This document shows positions 12,286-25,031 of a stretch of 64,000 bases of DNA, piece after piece (within the stretch, counting starts at the first letter, position 1; the number at the start of each line of letters is the position of its first letter). The notes beneath the pieces were generated by a model that had not been told where the DNA came from, searched no databases, and worked only from the letters and a program-made list of their open reading frames with translations. Made by a program: the position numbers and the translations under genes. Source of the stretch: Azadirachta indica. Taxonomy: Eukaryota; Streptophyta; Magnoliopsida; Sapindales; Meliaceae. Location: assembly GCA_022749755.1 (NCBI GenBank), contig CM040445.1:5663182-5727181 (forward strand), read 5' to 3'.

Positions 12286-14684
12286 CGGAGAGAACAGTAC
12301 TAATATAGCTGAGAAGATGAAGAAGAAAAGAGTAGAGTTAGTTGGTCAAGGATGACGACGAAAGCTTGATTAGTTGATTATGAAGGTCTTATTATTTGGC
12401 CTAACTGATTGAGTTTGGGATTTCGAATTTGATTTATGAATTGGTCTCTAAAAGATTATTTTCATATTATTTAGTTTATTAAAATGAAAAAAAGTTTGGC
12501 TAATATGTAATGAGTTTAGTATATTGAAGCACGTGATTTTTTCTTTTAATCGTTTCATTAGAGTAGAAATGGCAATGAATATGCAACTTACAAAGGAAAA
12601 AAATTTACAATGATAATTACTGGTTATTTTGAGAGTTTTAACAATAGCTTTACGTATTAATTACAAAATGGAATATTGCTAACCTTAACTATCACCAAGA
12701 AGTATTATTTACTTTGACACTAGTCTCAGGGTTTTCTCCATAAAAAGGACTTGCTTAGTTTGAGAGGCGTGAGCTCCTCCTTTATATATCACGTACTAAT
12801 CTTTTGACTGATAGAAAAATTCTCTTCCTAACAAATAAAATAGCGGACAGAAATTAACTCTTTTCTTAACTCGAATCCTTTATCATAAAAAAATGCACAA
12901 CCACCGTAGAATAGATTTACGTACGTTTGCGGATTATTAGTTGGACATAGACCCAACTTAATCCATGAGACATATATATTGAGCCAAGTCAATTAAGCTT
13001 AATTGCACAACACGTAAATTAAATGTTTCATCACGAACTTGAAGAACTCGATCCATTTTGATACTCTGTCGTTTGAATAAACACTCGTGCATCCATACTT
13101 GTTTGCTTTAAAAAGCTAGAGAAGAGACCATAATAATTATATATATATATATATATATATCTATATATGGGTTGTGGTAAAGCCAGTGCTTGGCCACCTA
13201 ACTTGACCACTCTTTCGCTTAATTTCAATGCGGCGAATGAATGCGATCGAGCACGACTTGGTCTTCTTTCTGCCCATTGATTAACTGTCTTCAAAATTTC
13301 CATCATTTAATGTTCTAGCTAGCGAGGAAAGGGCCAGGAAACATCTTCAATCTCTTATTTAAGAGCCTCCTCAGTTGAACTTCTTGTACATTTTATAAAC
13401 ATAGATAGTATCTCAAAATATTTATGGAAGTTATATAAATGAAAAGGTGTATGTAAAATCATGTTCTAGTTAAAAAAGTACACGTGTGCTTTTAAATAAA
13501 GGCCATATTTTGGCCATAGATGCAGAGTTATATAAAGAATCGGATAAAGAAAATTTGATTTTTGTGTTGTTAAAGGATCTATATTTGAGAGTATACTTTC
13601 ATATAACTAGCAGTCATTATAGTTTAAAGAGAATATTATTATAAAATTTATAAAATCTATTTGCATCAATGCATTTATGCACACTTTAACTATGAGCTTT
13701 TCGTATTATTCTTTACATGATCAATTTTATATTAAAAATCTTAAAAAAAATTAAGTTAATTTATGATCGATGAGATCCAATTAGGTTAATTGGTTGACGT
13801 TTAAGAAATTAAACCCCACAATGGATGCAATTCTTGTTATTGTGTCTCGTTGGGGAAGGCTTTACTGCAAGTCTCCAACTCCAAGCAAATAATATTGTTT
13901 TCACTGTATATATGTTGCTGTTAGTCCAAAAGGGATGGGTCTCTGCTATTAGTCTGATCAGTCAAATTAAGCTGTAGCAGTGGGCCGACCACTTAGTGAA
14001 TTAATTTCATTGATTCTAGCTTAATGACCGTTTACTTCTTGGAGTTTCCTTGATTTTAATTATGGATGGATTCGTAATGAGTGGTTAGTATTTTTAGTCA
14101 AATCAAAATGATCACTCCCTCACTGTTCATATACAATTCATAAACCAAAAAATAGAGACCACTATATACACCACCTTAGTCCATTCCCCACTTAACATTA
14201 TGCCAGCCAACTTAGTGCACCAACTTAATCATCACATAGCTCAAGTTTTACAGAGGAAGTTTGAATTCCACGAAGATGGAAACTTACTCCTGCCTTCTTC
14301 CTCCACTAATTAAGCGCATCCAACTTGTTTTAAGTCTGTTTTAAACAGCTAGCTGATTATTCGGTCTTTCAATTTGTTTCAATCTTCCCCATGTAGCTTT
14401 ATTAGTAAAAACGAAATCGATATGCCCGTGAAGTTCATCATCGTTACTAATCAACTGTACATGCACAGTATTATATTTCATAATTTATTTAATGCACGAT
14501 TATAATTTTAATTTTCATATATATATATATATATATATTTTAAGAGACTCACCTTGGGATGACTGGATAAAGAAGAGCACGAAAAAGACGATTGAAAAGT
14601 CAGAGAAAAACGAAAAGGAAATGCACTAATTCCTACCGACAAATTAATGGGATGCCCAGTCGGCTCCAGTTCCACCCACTACAT
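12286..14684. other. intergenic, no supported gene
   Basis: AT-rich sequence with TA-dinucleotide runs at about 13139-13160 and 14518-14540. A minus-strand open frame at 13031-13306 overlaps a TA run and matches nothing I recognise. Confidence 0.5.
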
Positions 14685-14692
14685 TATATAGT
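14685..14692 (+). promoter_or_regulatory. candidate TATA box of lipid-transfer-like copy 3
   Basis: TATATAGT lies about 115 bases before the ATG at 14804, a plausible plant core-promoter position. Confidence 0.45.
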
Positions 14693-14803
14693 ATGCTAGG
14701 TGCGTTAGCTAGCATCTCTATTCTCTGCACATACAATTAAACGCAACTGAGGATTTGTGTGAGAGCTAGACAGAAAATTAAGATTTGGAAAACGTAGGAA
14801 AGA

Positions 14804-15256
14804 ATGAGAAAATCATCATCGGCTCCCGTGGTTGTACTAGTTGTAGTTGCTTTTGTGGGGGTGAAGATGGGGTGTGCAGAGCTGAGTGCTGCACAGTGCA
14901 AGGAAGAGAGGAAGATTGGGCTGGACGAGTGCAAGACAGTTCTGATTGGGAAGCTTCCAACGCCAGCCTGCTGTGAACGGGTAAGGGTTAGCCATGTTGA
15001 GTGTGTTTGCCCCGATGTTACGCCTTGGTTGGTTGCTACTATTGACGTCAATCGCGCTATTCGCCTCATTGAAGGCTGCGGTAGGAGAGTCCCTCGTCAC
15101 TTCAAGTGTGGCTGTAAGTTCTCTCTCTTTCTAGCTCTTATACCCACACAGATTAGATTTGTATTAACACAATAATATCTTTGATTTTTGACATGAATTA
15201 ATTAATTCTTCTTTGGATTGATTTTTCCTAATTTTAAAGGTATCACGACTCCATGA
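14804..15256 (+). CDS. small secreted lipid-transfer-like protein (AAI/DIR1-type), copy 3
   Basis: Two exons, 14804-15113 and 15240-15256, encode 108 residues. The signal peptide is MRKSSSAPVVVLVVVAFVGV.. . The eight-cysteine domain (AAQCKEERKIGLDEC, ACCERV, ECVCPDVTP, EGCGRRVPRHFKCGC) has the same spacing as copy 2. Exon 2 supplies ITTP and the stop. An extra ninth cysteine follows the last canonical one (KCGC) and is created across the splice junction. About 60% of the domain is shared with copies 1 and 2, so this is an older duplicate. It is separated from them by the 4CL-like pseudogene. Expected to be apoplastic; the ligand is unknown. Confidence 0.9.
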
Positions 15257-16560
15257 AGGCTGGATCGCCTGTGGCGTCTCCCAGTTTATGCTTCGCTTTT
15301 TATATGTGTACAACTTAGTTTGAAAAACAGTACTGTAACTTCCTTGATCGTCTAGCTTGACGCTTTGTCTGGTGTTCTACACCAAATAATTATATAAACG
15401 AAGACAGAAATAAATGGATTTTGAATTATATATATTATCACGTGCTTAATTCCCTTGTTGAAATGAATACATTGATCTTATTATCTATATTGTTATTATA
15501 CACTCAGAATTGAAGAACCGGCACTGATGTTAATTTCATTAATAATATTTTGAGAAGACGACAATTACAATTACGAAATTAATATTTTTTTCGTTTGGAG
15601 TTGAGGGCATTTGCAGTTTAATTATATATGCTTACTGTACAGCTTAATTGAAATTAAAGAGAGAAATTAATGCTGATTTTGTTTCTTCTTAATTCAGTAA
15701 TTTCTGTTCTATATTTTTTTAATTCAAGTAATTAAAAAAATAATCAAGAAACACCATTATATATATATATATATATATATAGAATATTCAAGGCTGTAAG
15801 AATTAAGAAATGATGACTCATGAAAATCTTTTATTGATCTAATCCAACAATCTGGTTCATTATAGTTTAGCATAAACGTACGAACTCAATTTATTTTAAC
15901 TTTCAGAAAACGAATTAAATGTATATTTTCATAGTGTTTTTTTTTAAATGATTCACAAAATAAAGAAAATAAATTTTGTAGTTTTTTAACAATGAAGTAA
16001 AAGAAAACAATTTTTATTTATTTTTCGTTGTATTAGAAAAATAATATGCAAACTGTTGTTTACGGTACTTTATGGCTACTATAATTAATTGATAAAAACA
16101 AGGCATTATTCTGTAACAGAATTATATACTATATACAGATATTGATATTGAGGATGATAAACTAAATAATATATATGTTTTATTTTCTTCTATTTGATAC
16201 ACTTTACACTATCAAAAGTAAAGTAATTTAAAAAAAATCCCCAACTATACTTAGTACCTTTTTTCTTTAGCAATTTATATTAGTCAAATTAATTTATATA
16301 ATCAAAAATATTAAAAATCATGTGAAATTCAGTAAATAAAATTAGAAAATATCAAGTATATAAGAAATATAAATTCAATTTTTATTTTATCAAAAAACTA
16401 ATTAAAAACTAATATCGAGGAGCCTCAGTTTACCAATTATTTTTTATGCCAGTGCATAAGCATTACTTTAATGTCGAAGTTATACAAGGGCTTATAATAG
16501 GCGTATATCTTAATCTTTCTTTCGTATAAAAAAAAATGAATATTTAAACTTCATTGTATA
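15257..16560. other. intergenic, AT-rich
   Basis: Probable 3' UTR of the lipid-transfer-like gene, then AT-rich sequence with a TA-dinucleotide run at about 15758-15781. No coding potential is seen. Confidence 0.6.
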
Positions 16561-16925
16561 AATTTTGAGTCTAACGTTTTTTTTTTTTTGGAAACTGAAA
16601 TAACCATTAAAACAACATAAGATTACAGTAAACCCATAAGCTCCACAGGAGCTACTTCCTTCCAAACTGTCTGTTCAAAATAAATAAAAGCCAACTTTGC
16701 CAAATTATGAGCTACTACATTAGCTTGTTTAGGAACATGAAAAATAACAAATCGTTCTTGCCCTTGGGTCAGTTTCCTTATGTCCGAAATAACATACTCG
16801 ATCTCTCTTCTTGTAGCAATATGGTTCTAGATTAAGTTCACCACATTAAGAAAATTTGCCTTAATGATCAAAAGAGTTAGACCAGCTTCTATAGCTAATT
16901 GAAGGCCATAAAGCATAGCTTTTAC

Positions 16926-17144
16926 TTATGAGAACTCTATATCCCCAAAGAAGAGTCTTTTATACACAACAGCAGCCATAACTTTCCCATCTTTGTTCAT
17001 GATAATCACTCCAAGGCCAACACTCTCTTCAGCTTCTCTGACAGCGGCATCCATATTTGCTTTGAACCAGTCTCCTTGTGGAGGGATCCAATGAATATGT
17101 CTTGGCCCAGAAAATTGAGTTTTGAACTTAATATGAATCAACAT
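16926..17144 (-). pseudogene. LINE RNase H domain fragment
   Basis: The frame reads HWIPPQGDWFKANMDAAVRE then GLGVIIMNKDGKVMAAV, the start of the plant LINE RNase H (W-PP-GW-K-N-DGA pattern). It lies near the 3' end of the element, and the catalytic remainder is lost after FGDIEFS. Confidence 0.8.
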
Positions 17145-17826
17145 TAGCCGACTTAAACTCTTGCAGAATTGTATTGATGACTTAAACTCATTTTAATTCT
17201 TATATCATAGTGCCATAGCAATTGTTCTTTTTTTGGCTGCTGTGAGAGAGGAATTTTAACTATGTTTTCCGCATCTGCCTTTAGGAAGTGTTAAAAGATC
17301 AGTTAATAATTGTATTGTCCAGTTTCTGTCATCAAATCCACTACTCTTGTGTCCTCTACCAAAATGTATAGTGAGATTCGTTTAAAAGTAGTTGGCCTTG
17401 GCCTCCGTTGATCTCTATACAAATGAATGTTGTCTCCTGTTCCTACACTCCATCTACTCCCTTTTAAGATCACTTCTCTGCCTCATAAAATACTTCTCCG
17501 AATATAAGATGGCTTACTTCCAACTTTGGCTTGAAGAAAATGAGTTTTTGAAAAGTATCTAATCTTTAGAACCTTACAACCAGTGAGTCCGGATTCATAA
17601 TAATTCTCCATCTTTGCTTAGCTGCGAGGGCTTGATTGAAAGCACTCATATCCTAGAACCCAAAACCCCCTGTTTTCTTGGGCATACATAGTTTTCTCCA
17701 AGCTACTTAGTGAATAATTGTGGACATGTCTATCTTTGCCCACCAATAAGCTGCAAATGATCTTTGAAACTCTTTACATAAGGAGGTAGTAAGTTTGAAG
17801 AGACTAATGGCATAAGTTGAAATAGC

Positions 17827-18822
17827 TTATGCTACTGCATTTAACAAAATTTCTTTACCTTCCCATAAAAACAATTTTGAACTCCAACTGTGAAGTTTAC
17901 TTATGACTCTAACCTTAAGATCGTTGAAATAACTTCTTTTGTTTTTGCTAATCATAGATGGAAGTCCTAGATACTTTTCTTGGAGACAGACTATCCTTAA
18001 GTTGAAAATATCACAAAATTTATCTTTCATTTATTGCTGAGTGTTTACGCTAAATAACATAAAGGACTTGTCATAGTTAAAAGGTTGTCTGGAGGTTTTG
18101 GTGTAGCAAGTGAATAGATTCTTAAAATTCACACAATCCTTTACTGTCGCCCTTACAAAGATCAAGCTATCATCTGTAAATAAAAGATGGGATACTGTTA
18201 TTTTTCTATTGAAATGAATATTGTAAAGAGACTTTTCTTGCTTCGCTTTTTGCAATAAAGCTGAAAAGCCTTTAACATATATAATGAATAAGTATTGGAA
18301 AAGAGAGCATCCTTGGCGAAGACCTCGTTGAGGATGAATAAGCCTGCGAGCGTCGCCATTGATAAGAATTGAGAAGAATGGAGTCATAATACAGCACATA
18401 ATTAGTTGTATCATATTAATGGAAAAGCCCAACCTCACTATTACTTGCTCTAGAAAGCACCATTCCACTCTATCATAGGCCTTACTTAGATCCAGCTTGA
18501 ATGCCACAGCTCCGAATTTCCCCCACTTTTTACATATGATTTTATGTAAACATTCATACCTAATAATCACATTATTAGTAATTAATCTGTTTTGAATAAA
18601 AGCACTCTGGTAAGGAGTCATCACCCAATCAAGTAAACGCTTTAATTTGTTTGCAATTATTTTGGAAATGAATTTGTAAATCACATTGCACAGACTTATA
18701 GGTTTGAAATCATTTACATTTTTGCGCTGATTACCCTTTGGAATTGAAGCTATGTAAGTGTGATTAATTTGAGAGATATCTCCCCTTTTCTTGAGCACTT
18801 CATTACAAACTTTCCATACCAT
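17827..18822 (-). pseudogene. LINE reverse transcriptase remnant
   Basis: Two adjoining minus-strand frames, split by a stop at about 18031. Visible motifs are SIPKGNQ..VNDFKPISLCNVIYK, MTPYQSAFIQNRLI, FKLDLSKAYDRVEW, INGDARRLIHPQRGLRQGCS and LLFTDDSLIF. The catalytic YADD position reads FTDD, and RQGCSLFQYLF replaces the usual RQGCPLSPYLF. The second frame (CLQEKYLGLPSMISKNK, then WSSKLFLWEGKEILLNAVA) is the thumb region. Inactive. Confidence 0.93.
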
Positions 18823-20072
18823 TTCACCTACTGAACCTCAATGTTGTTGATAAAAAGAAGCTAGGAGCCCATCTGATCTTGGGGCCTTTGAGGGGTTCAT
18901 TTGAAATAAAGATACCATAATCTCTTCCTTTATATACCTCTACACTAGTTGTCAGTTCATTTGATCATCAACTTTGTTATCCACCGCGTTGAGAGTCTTG
19001 GCAATCACTTTTTGCATTAGATTGTTAGAGACATATAAATTTAAAAAATACTTGCGCATAATGGATTCAATATATTGCTCATCCTCCCTCCACTTATGGT
19101 GCTCACAAAAAACCCCTATAATTGTGTTCTTTTGTCTTCTGGAAGAGGCTTTTGAATGAAAAATTTTGGTATTTTTATCTTATTCTTTGAGCCAAGATAT
19201 TCTAATTCTTTACCTCCAATAAATTTCTTCTTCTAGGTAATACTTCTTTAAAAATTTCTCCATTTTTCTTATTTCCTCAAAAAAAAAAAATCAACCCGTA
19301 GGGAGGACTTAAGGTTTGTCAGCTTATTATTTAACTCCTGCATTTCAACTATCTTTCTACCAAAAGTCTTCTTACTATATATTCTTAACTTTTCTTAGGT
19401 AGTACGTGTGGTTTCCAAAAACTGATTTATTAGATGCTCCTTGCTTCCTTATACTTCTGTATTCTAGAATTTATTAATTAACTACAGGCATTCATTGCAA
19501 AAGTTCCAAATGCTCTCGTAGTGGAATCTTTAACCCTATTTCTTCTTCCTTCCTTGACTATTAGCTGATGAATGAGGTATTGTTAGTAATATATGGAGGT
19601 GATCTAAGTCACCTAATTGGACATTAGTTATTTGAGCTCATCGGAACAAGTTTTCCTATTATAGATTGTAAAGAAATCTGTCCAATCTTTCCTTTATCAA
19701 GTCTGTTCCATACCTTTTGTTTGACCAGGTAAACTATTGCCCACTCTATCCTAAATCCTTAAGATTACTTTCCTTTATTGCTTGTTTAAACTCGGTCATG
19801 AATTCTGCCTTACAAGGAAATCCTCCTTTTTTTCCTCGGAATGCATAATCTTATTAAAATCACCACTATATAGCCATGGTAAAAAAGACAAAGATGCAAG
19901 TCTTTTAAGTAAGTACCATGAATGCTTTCTTTTAGCACGTTTTGGTTCCCGTAGAATCCAGTGAACCTCTACAACACTTGCTACTTCATTCTCACTAAAG
20001 CATCCATGTGATGGTTACTATACAAAGTAACTTTTAAAGCCACATCTTCCTTCCACAATAATGCAATACCTC

Positions 20073-20270
20073 TTATAAACCAATTCTGTCTACAGTGAAG
20101 CAATTCTCAAAATTCAACTTTCGTTTAATCCCCTCCATGTGTCTAGTTACCAACTTTGTTTCATTAAGGAAAAAGATATTAGTAGTACATGTTTGGAGAA
20201 CTATACAAAGGGCTCCGAATGTTTGAGAGTTCTCAAATCCCAGAACATTCCAAAATAAAATATTCATCAC
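20073..20270 (-). pseudogene. LINE apurinic endonuclease N-terminal remnant
   Basis: The frame begins MMNILFWNVLGFENSQTFGA and continues NIFFLNETKL, the ILFWNCRG / FLMETKL start of plant L1 endonucleases. It marks the start of the LINE second ORF. The rest of the domain toward 18.9 kb is broken by stops. Confidence 0.85.
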
Positions 20271-20989
20271 TCTTGGCGGGGTTGGAAAAGAGCCTTCACC
20301 ATTTCTTCATTAATAAAATTTTGTGAGGATGCCCCTGATATGTTAGGAGGTCAATTTACCCGATCAATAACTTTTATTAAGTCTACGATGGAGGATTTTA
20401 GATTAGAGACCATCTCTATTTTGCCTTTTTTAGGCTTTGGTGAGTCTATCTCTATTTATTCTCTCCCCGTTTAAGCCAAACTATGTTGTTTGCTTTTTAT
20501 CGATTTTTAGCTTTCTGATTTCGAGCTCTATACTTCCACCTTTTCCTATGGTTTACTCTTTTGGATGCTTTGGCCTAGTTGTCTGCTTTCCATGACATTG
20601 GCTTATTTCTTTTCTTCGTGGACTACTTGTTGAGCCCGGCTCATCAGAAAGAAAACCCAAACCTGCTTCATAACTTTCCTTCTACTAGATTGTTTTTGTA
20701 ACTGAAGAAAGATTTTCTTGAGTTGTATTAGACTCGTGTCTCCTTTGGGATGACTTATCAATCAGCTCCGCTAGATTAATTAAATTTTAGCTGGCGTCAT
20801 GGTTATGACAGACCTTACCAATTGAGGTTCACTATTGCATCTATCTGGGACATTCTCTATTGCATATGAAGGAGTCTTTGCTCTGCTAGAAGAGGAGGCT
20901 TGATTGATCACTGTTGCCTTGTCGTCGTCTCTCTTTTTACTGATGTTTCGTCTGAGCTTATCTTCATTACTATTTGATTTTATTCATGG

Positions 20990-21720
20990 CCTTTACTTAA
21001 ACTGTTGAATTTCTTCCACACTTGAGGTTGGCTTCTACTCTGAACATTCCCTATACACATGACTAATCCTACCATATTGGAAACAAAAGGTAGGAAGTCT
21101 TTCATAATGTATGGGTAATGTAGCATGTTCCCCTTCGTTCTCTAGCTTCATTTGTAAGCCTCTTTTAAGGGGCTTCAAGATATCCAATCTAATTCAAACT
21201 TTTAAAAAGTTTCCAAAATAAGCCTCTACAGGATTTGACTCAATATCTGCTCCCTCTCCAATTATTTTACCTAATTTAATCCCCATATCTTGGTTCATAC
21301 AGAGTATGGGAACGTTATGGATTTAAACCCAAAATGATGCCTAACTAAATTTCATCCGTGACATATCACCTAAACCAAAGGATTCTTTCAACAAGATTAA
21401 TGAATTATCAAAACACCTCAGCTCTCCATGTAGTATTCTTCAACAATCTGTGACTGACTCAAAATGGAAAAGAAATTTGTTGCTCCCCAAGCTTTCAATG
21501 GAAAGCTCTTAAGACAGTTGCCAAGCTTGTTGCATGACCCATTTAAAAGCTTCTGTATTCACTAATTTAGAGGACAAAACCTTCCCCACCAAACAATTTG
21601 TTGCGAATTGTCATCCTTTTTTCCTTCACTGATTCCTCTAAAATTATCACTTTGCCATCCTCGTCTATTAAGAAGAGTAAGTTGCACAACTTTGTAATAT
21701 CATCCGCACCCATTATCTTC
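20990..21720 (-). pseudogene. LINE first-ORF (DUF4283 / zinc-knuckle) remnant
   Basis: Translating the minus strand in pieces gives MGADDITKLCNLLFLI, KLFGGEGFVLSSKLV, FLFHFESVTDC and RILHGELRCFDNSLILL. These match the RNA-binding first ORF of plant LINEs. It ends in a degenerate zinc knuckle (CFQYGRISHVYREC, with Tyr for the second Cys). Several stops interrupt it. Confidence 0.75.
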
Positions 21721-21894
21721 TTAACAGGTGAAAGAAAACTTTAATTTTCTAACAGTTAAAGAATTGAGCCGTTAATAAAATCCAAATCTTCACTCACCTT
21801 TAAAGAGTGAGAAGAACGCCAGTTGGCATAGAGATTACTTGTACAGTATAGCTAGAGAGCTCCTTAGAAGAGAGTATAATTTATGAGTCTAATG

Positions 21895-22796
21895 TTATTA
21901 TTACTGAAAAAGGAAGAGTTCTTTATATTACTTTTAGAAGAATATTCTCAATATTTAAATATGTCTTTTATTTTTATTTTTCTTTCTTTATTTTTTATTT
22001 TATATCTTTCATAATCTTTGAATCTTATTTACCCCACCAAATATGCAACAATTTGTAAGACGATCCAATAAATCAACATGAATATGAGAATGAGAAGAAG
22101 TTGACAAGTTTAAATTGATTTAAGTTGACACAAATGTGGCACAAGTAATAATTATATCAAGCTTGAGTTTAGAATTCTTTTACATGAATAACTTGTTTAA
22201 TATTTATAACATAATTTAATAATATACAAGTTATAATATCGCTTTAATTTATTTATAATTTAATAAATTTATTTTATATTTTTAAATTTTAAAAAATTTT
22301 TAGTTATATTTGAAATAAAATTAATTAGCCTTTGTATAAGTAGTATGATAAATATATTAAAATATACTAAAAAATATGTTTAATAAGTTAATCTCCTTGA
22401 TAATGATGTCGGATCCACCCCAGAAAAGTTTTTTAAAAATTATGCACATTTTTATAATTTTTATCTTTTAGAATATTTATTTTATATTTTGGCTCTTACA
22501 AGTTTCAAGTATTTATTTTTTAACCCTTTTAAAATTACAATTTCGACTCCACCCCAATTTATGTATACATATTCAAAAAGGTTTGCCTTCAAATTTTTTT
22601 TTTTCACATTTTATAACGAATATATGCTAATTTATTGTTTTGCCAATGTTGAGGACAAAAGTGTCGTTATATTATCCCAATTATTAACCATAATATAATT
22701 GTTTTACCGAATTTAAAAGAAAATTTAAATTATTAAATCATTGCAAATGAAATTATGTACCGTATTTGTTTATTGTAAAAGAAATTAATAATAAAC
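21895..22796. other. AT-rich intergenic sequence
   Basis: No gene seen. The stretch near 22400-22570 with GGATCCACCCCAG and CGACTCCACCCCAA could be old retroelement debris, but I cannot assign it. Confidence 0.4.
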
Positions 22797-23090
22797 AAAT
22801 TCTAAAAGGGTGGATAACCATTACCCTTTATTTTTTTCAGTCAATACTCTGTTATCCCTCTATATTTTTTGTAATATTTCATTACTCCCTAATTCTTATT
22901 TTTTTTCGAATTTTACCCTTTAGTTCAATTAATTTACAAATGATAAAATTAAAAATATTATAAATATTAAAGGGTAAAATCGAAATTCAGGGAGTGATGA
23001 GATATTATCAAAAATATAAGGAAATAATAAGGTATTGGCTGAAAAGTAGGGGAATGGGCATTCTCCTATTCCAAAAGTTACGTGTCTTAG
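22797..23090. mobile_element. probable MITE with roughly 110-bp inverted arms
   Basis: The left arm (about 22797-22925) contains CAGTCAATACTCTGTTATCC, CATTACTCCCTAATTC and TTTTACCCTTTAG. The right arm (about 22968-23088) carries their complements in reverse order: TTAAAGGGTAAAAT, AATTCAGGGAGTGATG and GGTATTGGCTG. The hairpin has a short AT-rich centre and no reading frame. The outer ends (AACCATTACCC / GGGGAATGGG) are typical of short non-autonomous elements. Exact ends and target duplication are uncertain. Confidence 0.65.
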
Positions 23091-23500
23091 GGTCCGTTTG
23101 ATATAATTTTTCAAATAAAATTTTTTAAAGTGGAACTTTTATCCGTAAAACTTTTATGAATAAAATTTTTAACAAAAATTTATTAATCGTTTGGTTATTA
23201 CAAATAACTTTTAAAAAAATTTAAGTAATTATTTTAATAAATAAATTTTTAATATTTTATTTTAAAAAAAATGTAAAAAATTTTTAAAATAAAATAAGGA
23301 TATTTTAAATAATTTTATTTTTTAAAAAAGTTAAAAAAATTTTACTGTCAAAAACCTAAATTTTAGATTTTTTTAATAAAAAAAATAATTTTTTTTTAAT
23401 TCTTAAAAAAAATTTTTCATTTTTGATTAAACGATATTAAAAAATTTTTATTATTAAAAACATTTTTTACCCAATAAAAAAGTCAAACAAAAAAAAACGT
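23091..23500. mobile_element. possible AT-rich terminal-inverted-repeat element
   Basis: It starts GGTCCGTTTGATA (23091) and ends near AAGTCAAACAAA (23480). Inner inverted matches are TTAATCGTTTGGTT at about 23181 and GATTAAACGAT at about 23424. The GGTCCGTTTG-type end is common in plant non-autonomous elements. Much of the rest is homopolymeric A/T, which can mimic inverted repeats. Confidence 0.4.
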
Positions 23501-23823
23501 TTACTTCATACACATAAAGAGTAGAGATACGTGCAAAAGGCGGCAGACGAGTTTCTCTCTCTCGTTTGCGTCAGCTTGAGTGCGTCAACTCGGCGTCACC
23601 AAAACTTTCAGTGTGAAATCGAAGAATAAGTTCATTGCCAAGTAGCCATGGCCGCTGACTTACCGAATTTTTTCTCGATCTCAACTGTATTTATAATATA
23701 ATCTCCGATCCATGACCACGAACTAATACTGTTCCTCAGCTTGTTCATGTTCACAGTCAACGCCTGCTCTACTCCCCTCTAAAGATCTAAATCCCTGTCT
23801 TTTGACACCAAATTCCACCTCAG

Positions 23824-24999
23824 ATGCCTGTCAGGCGTCACGACATAGAGGATCCCCCTCTCATCTCTCCGTGGACTCCCCCATCCACCCCGCCCAGGCC
23901 TGACGGGAAAAAACGGCGCCGCTCTCTCATTCTCCCATTGCTGATTCTGGTTTCCTGTGTTGTAGTCTACACATTCCTTTCATTTATCCTCAGAGCTGAT
24001 AGGAACGATTTGGGTAACAATTTTAAACCCTTAATACCGACTTATAAAGGGAGTGAAGATGGTGAGTGTTGTCAAGGGATTGAGAATTTGGAGCTTGGGG
24101 GTGCTGCTGCTTTGAGGTGGGGATCTGAGTTGAACTTTAATAGCTCTGAAGAGTGTTGTGCGGCTTGCAAGGCGATGTGTAATGGCAATGATGGGCCTTG
24201 CTTGTGTGATACTTGGGTTTTTTGCGGGAACAAGATGGCTTGTGGATCCCAATTTGGTGAGGTTAGCTGACTTGCAAATTTGCTGCCTTCTTGTTTAACT
24301 TTCGAAGAATTGGTGTTGATATCTAATTTCAATAACATGATCATTCATGAAGTCGCTTATTGTGTTGTAGTGCAATTTTATATTTATGGACTATCATCTT
24401 CAGATAATTATATTTATCTCTTTACATGAGATCTGTCTAGATTAGGCATTAGGGTCCTCAGGCCACCGAAATTTTCTCATTTCTTTCTTTCATTCTTTTT
24501 TTCCTTTTTGTATAAAAAAAAAAGAAAAGACGTTTTTACAAGTTTAACCTTAGAATAGATTTTTTAATGCTTTGGCCACTATGAGTTTTGATTATATACA
24601 TTTTAGCCCACAAAATTGAGTACGCATCTCGGGTTAAGAACTTTTAGCCACAGTTCATCTACCTACGTGAATGAGATGTAGCGCTCTCAGTGACAAGAAT
24701 TATAATTATTCCTAAATCTATTTTCTCTTCCTACTTATTTCCAGTGTTTGTTAAAGAAGCAAAAAGACGCCTTGGCACCTGAACGGGAAGACGCTGGGCA
24801 AACAGTCATGTGGACTTCTGGTCTCATCTTTGGAAAAAGAGAGGTATGTATAAGTTTGGTGAACGTCTTAGAATATTTCTTTCAACTCCAATTTTCTTTT
24901 GTACGGTACTCACATGCTCTGGCATTTTGTTTAATTAATGGGCCGTCGTTATCCTCATCTATATTTTTCTGTTTTCCGCTTGTAAAGAAAACAAGAAAG

Positions 25000-25031
<32 letters not shown>

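Larger units (their letters stand above)
16577..21877 (-). mobile_element. degenerate L1-type LINE (non-LTR retrotransposon), near full length
   Basis: Read on the minus strand, the order is gag-like region (about 21.7-21.0 kb), endonuclease start (20270), reverse transcriptase (18.8-17.8 kb), zf-RVT-like region (17.85-17.4 kb) and RNase H (17.1-16.9 kb). A 13-base T run at 16577-16589 is the poly-A tail. It is flanked by AATTTTGAGTCTAACG (16561-16576) and AATTTATGAGTCTAATG (21878-21894), a target-site duplication with a few differences. Every domain is broken by stops or frameshifts, so the element is inactive. Confidence 0.93.

Noticed and set aside
13031..13306. Minus-strand open frames, one with a faint MADS-like IEIKRKSGQV string
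   Set aside because: The match is too short, the rest does not fit a MADS domain, and the frame runs through a TA microsatellite.
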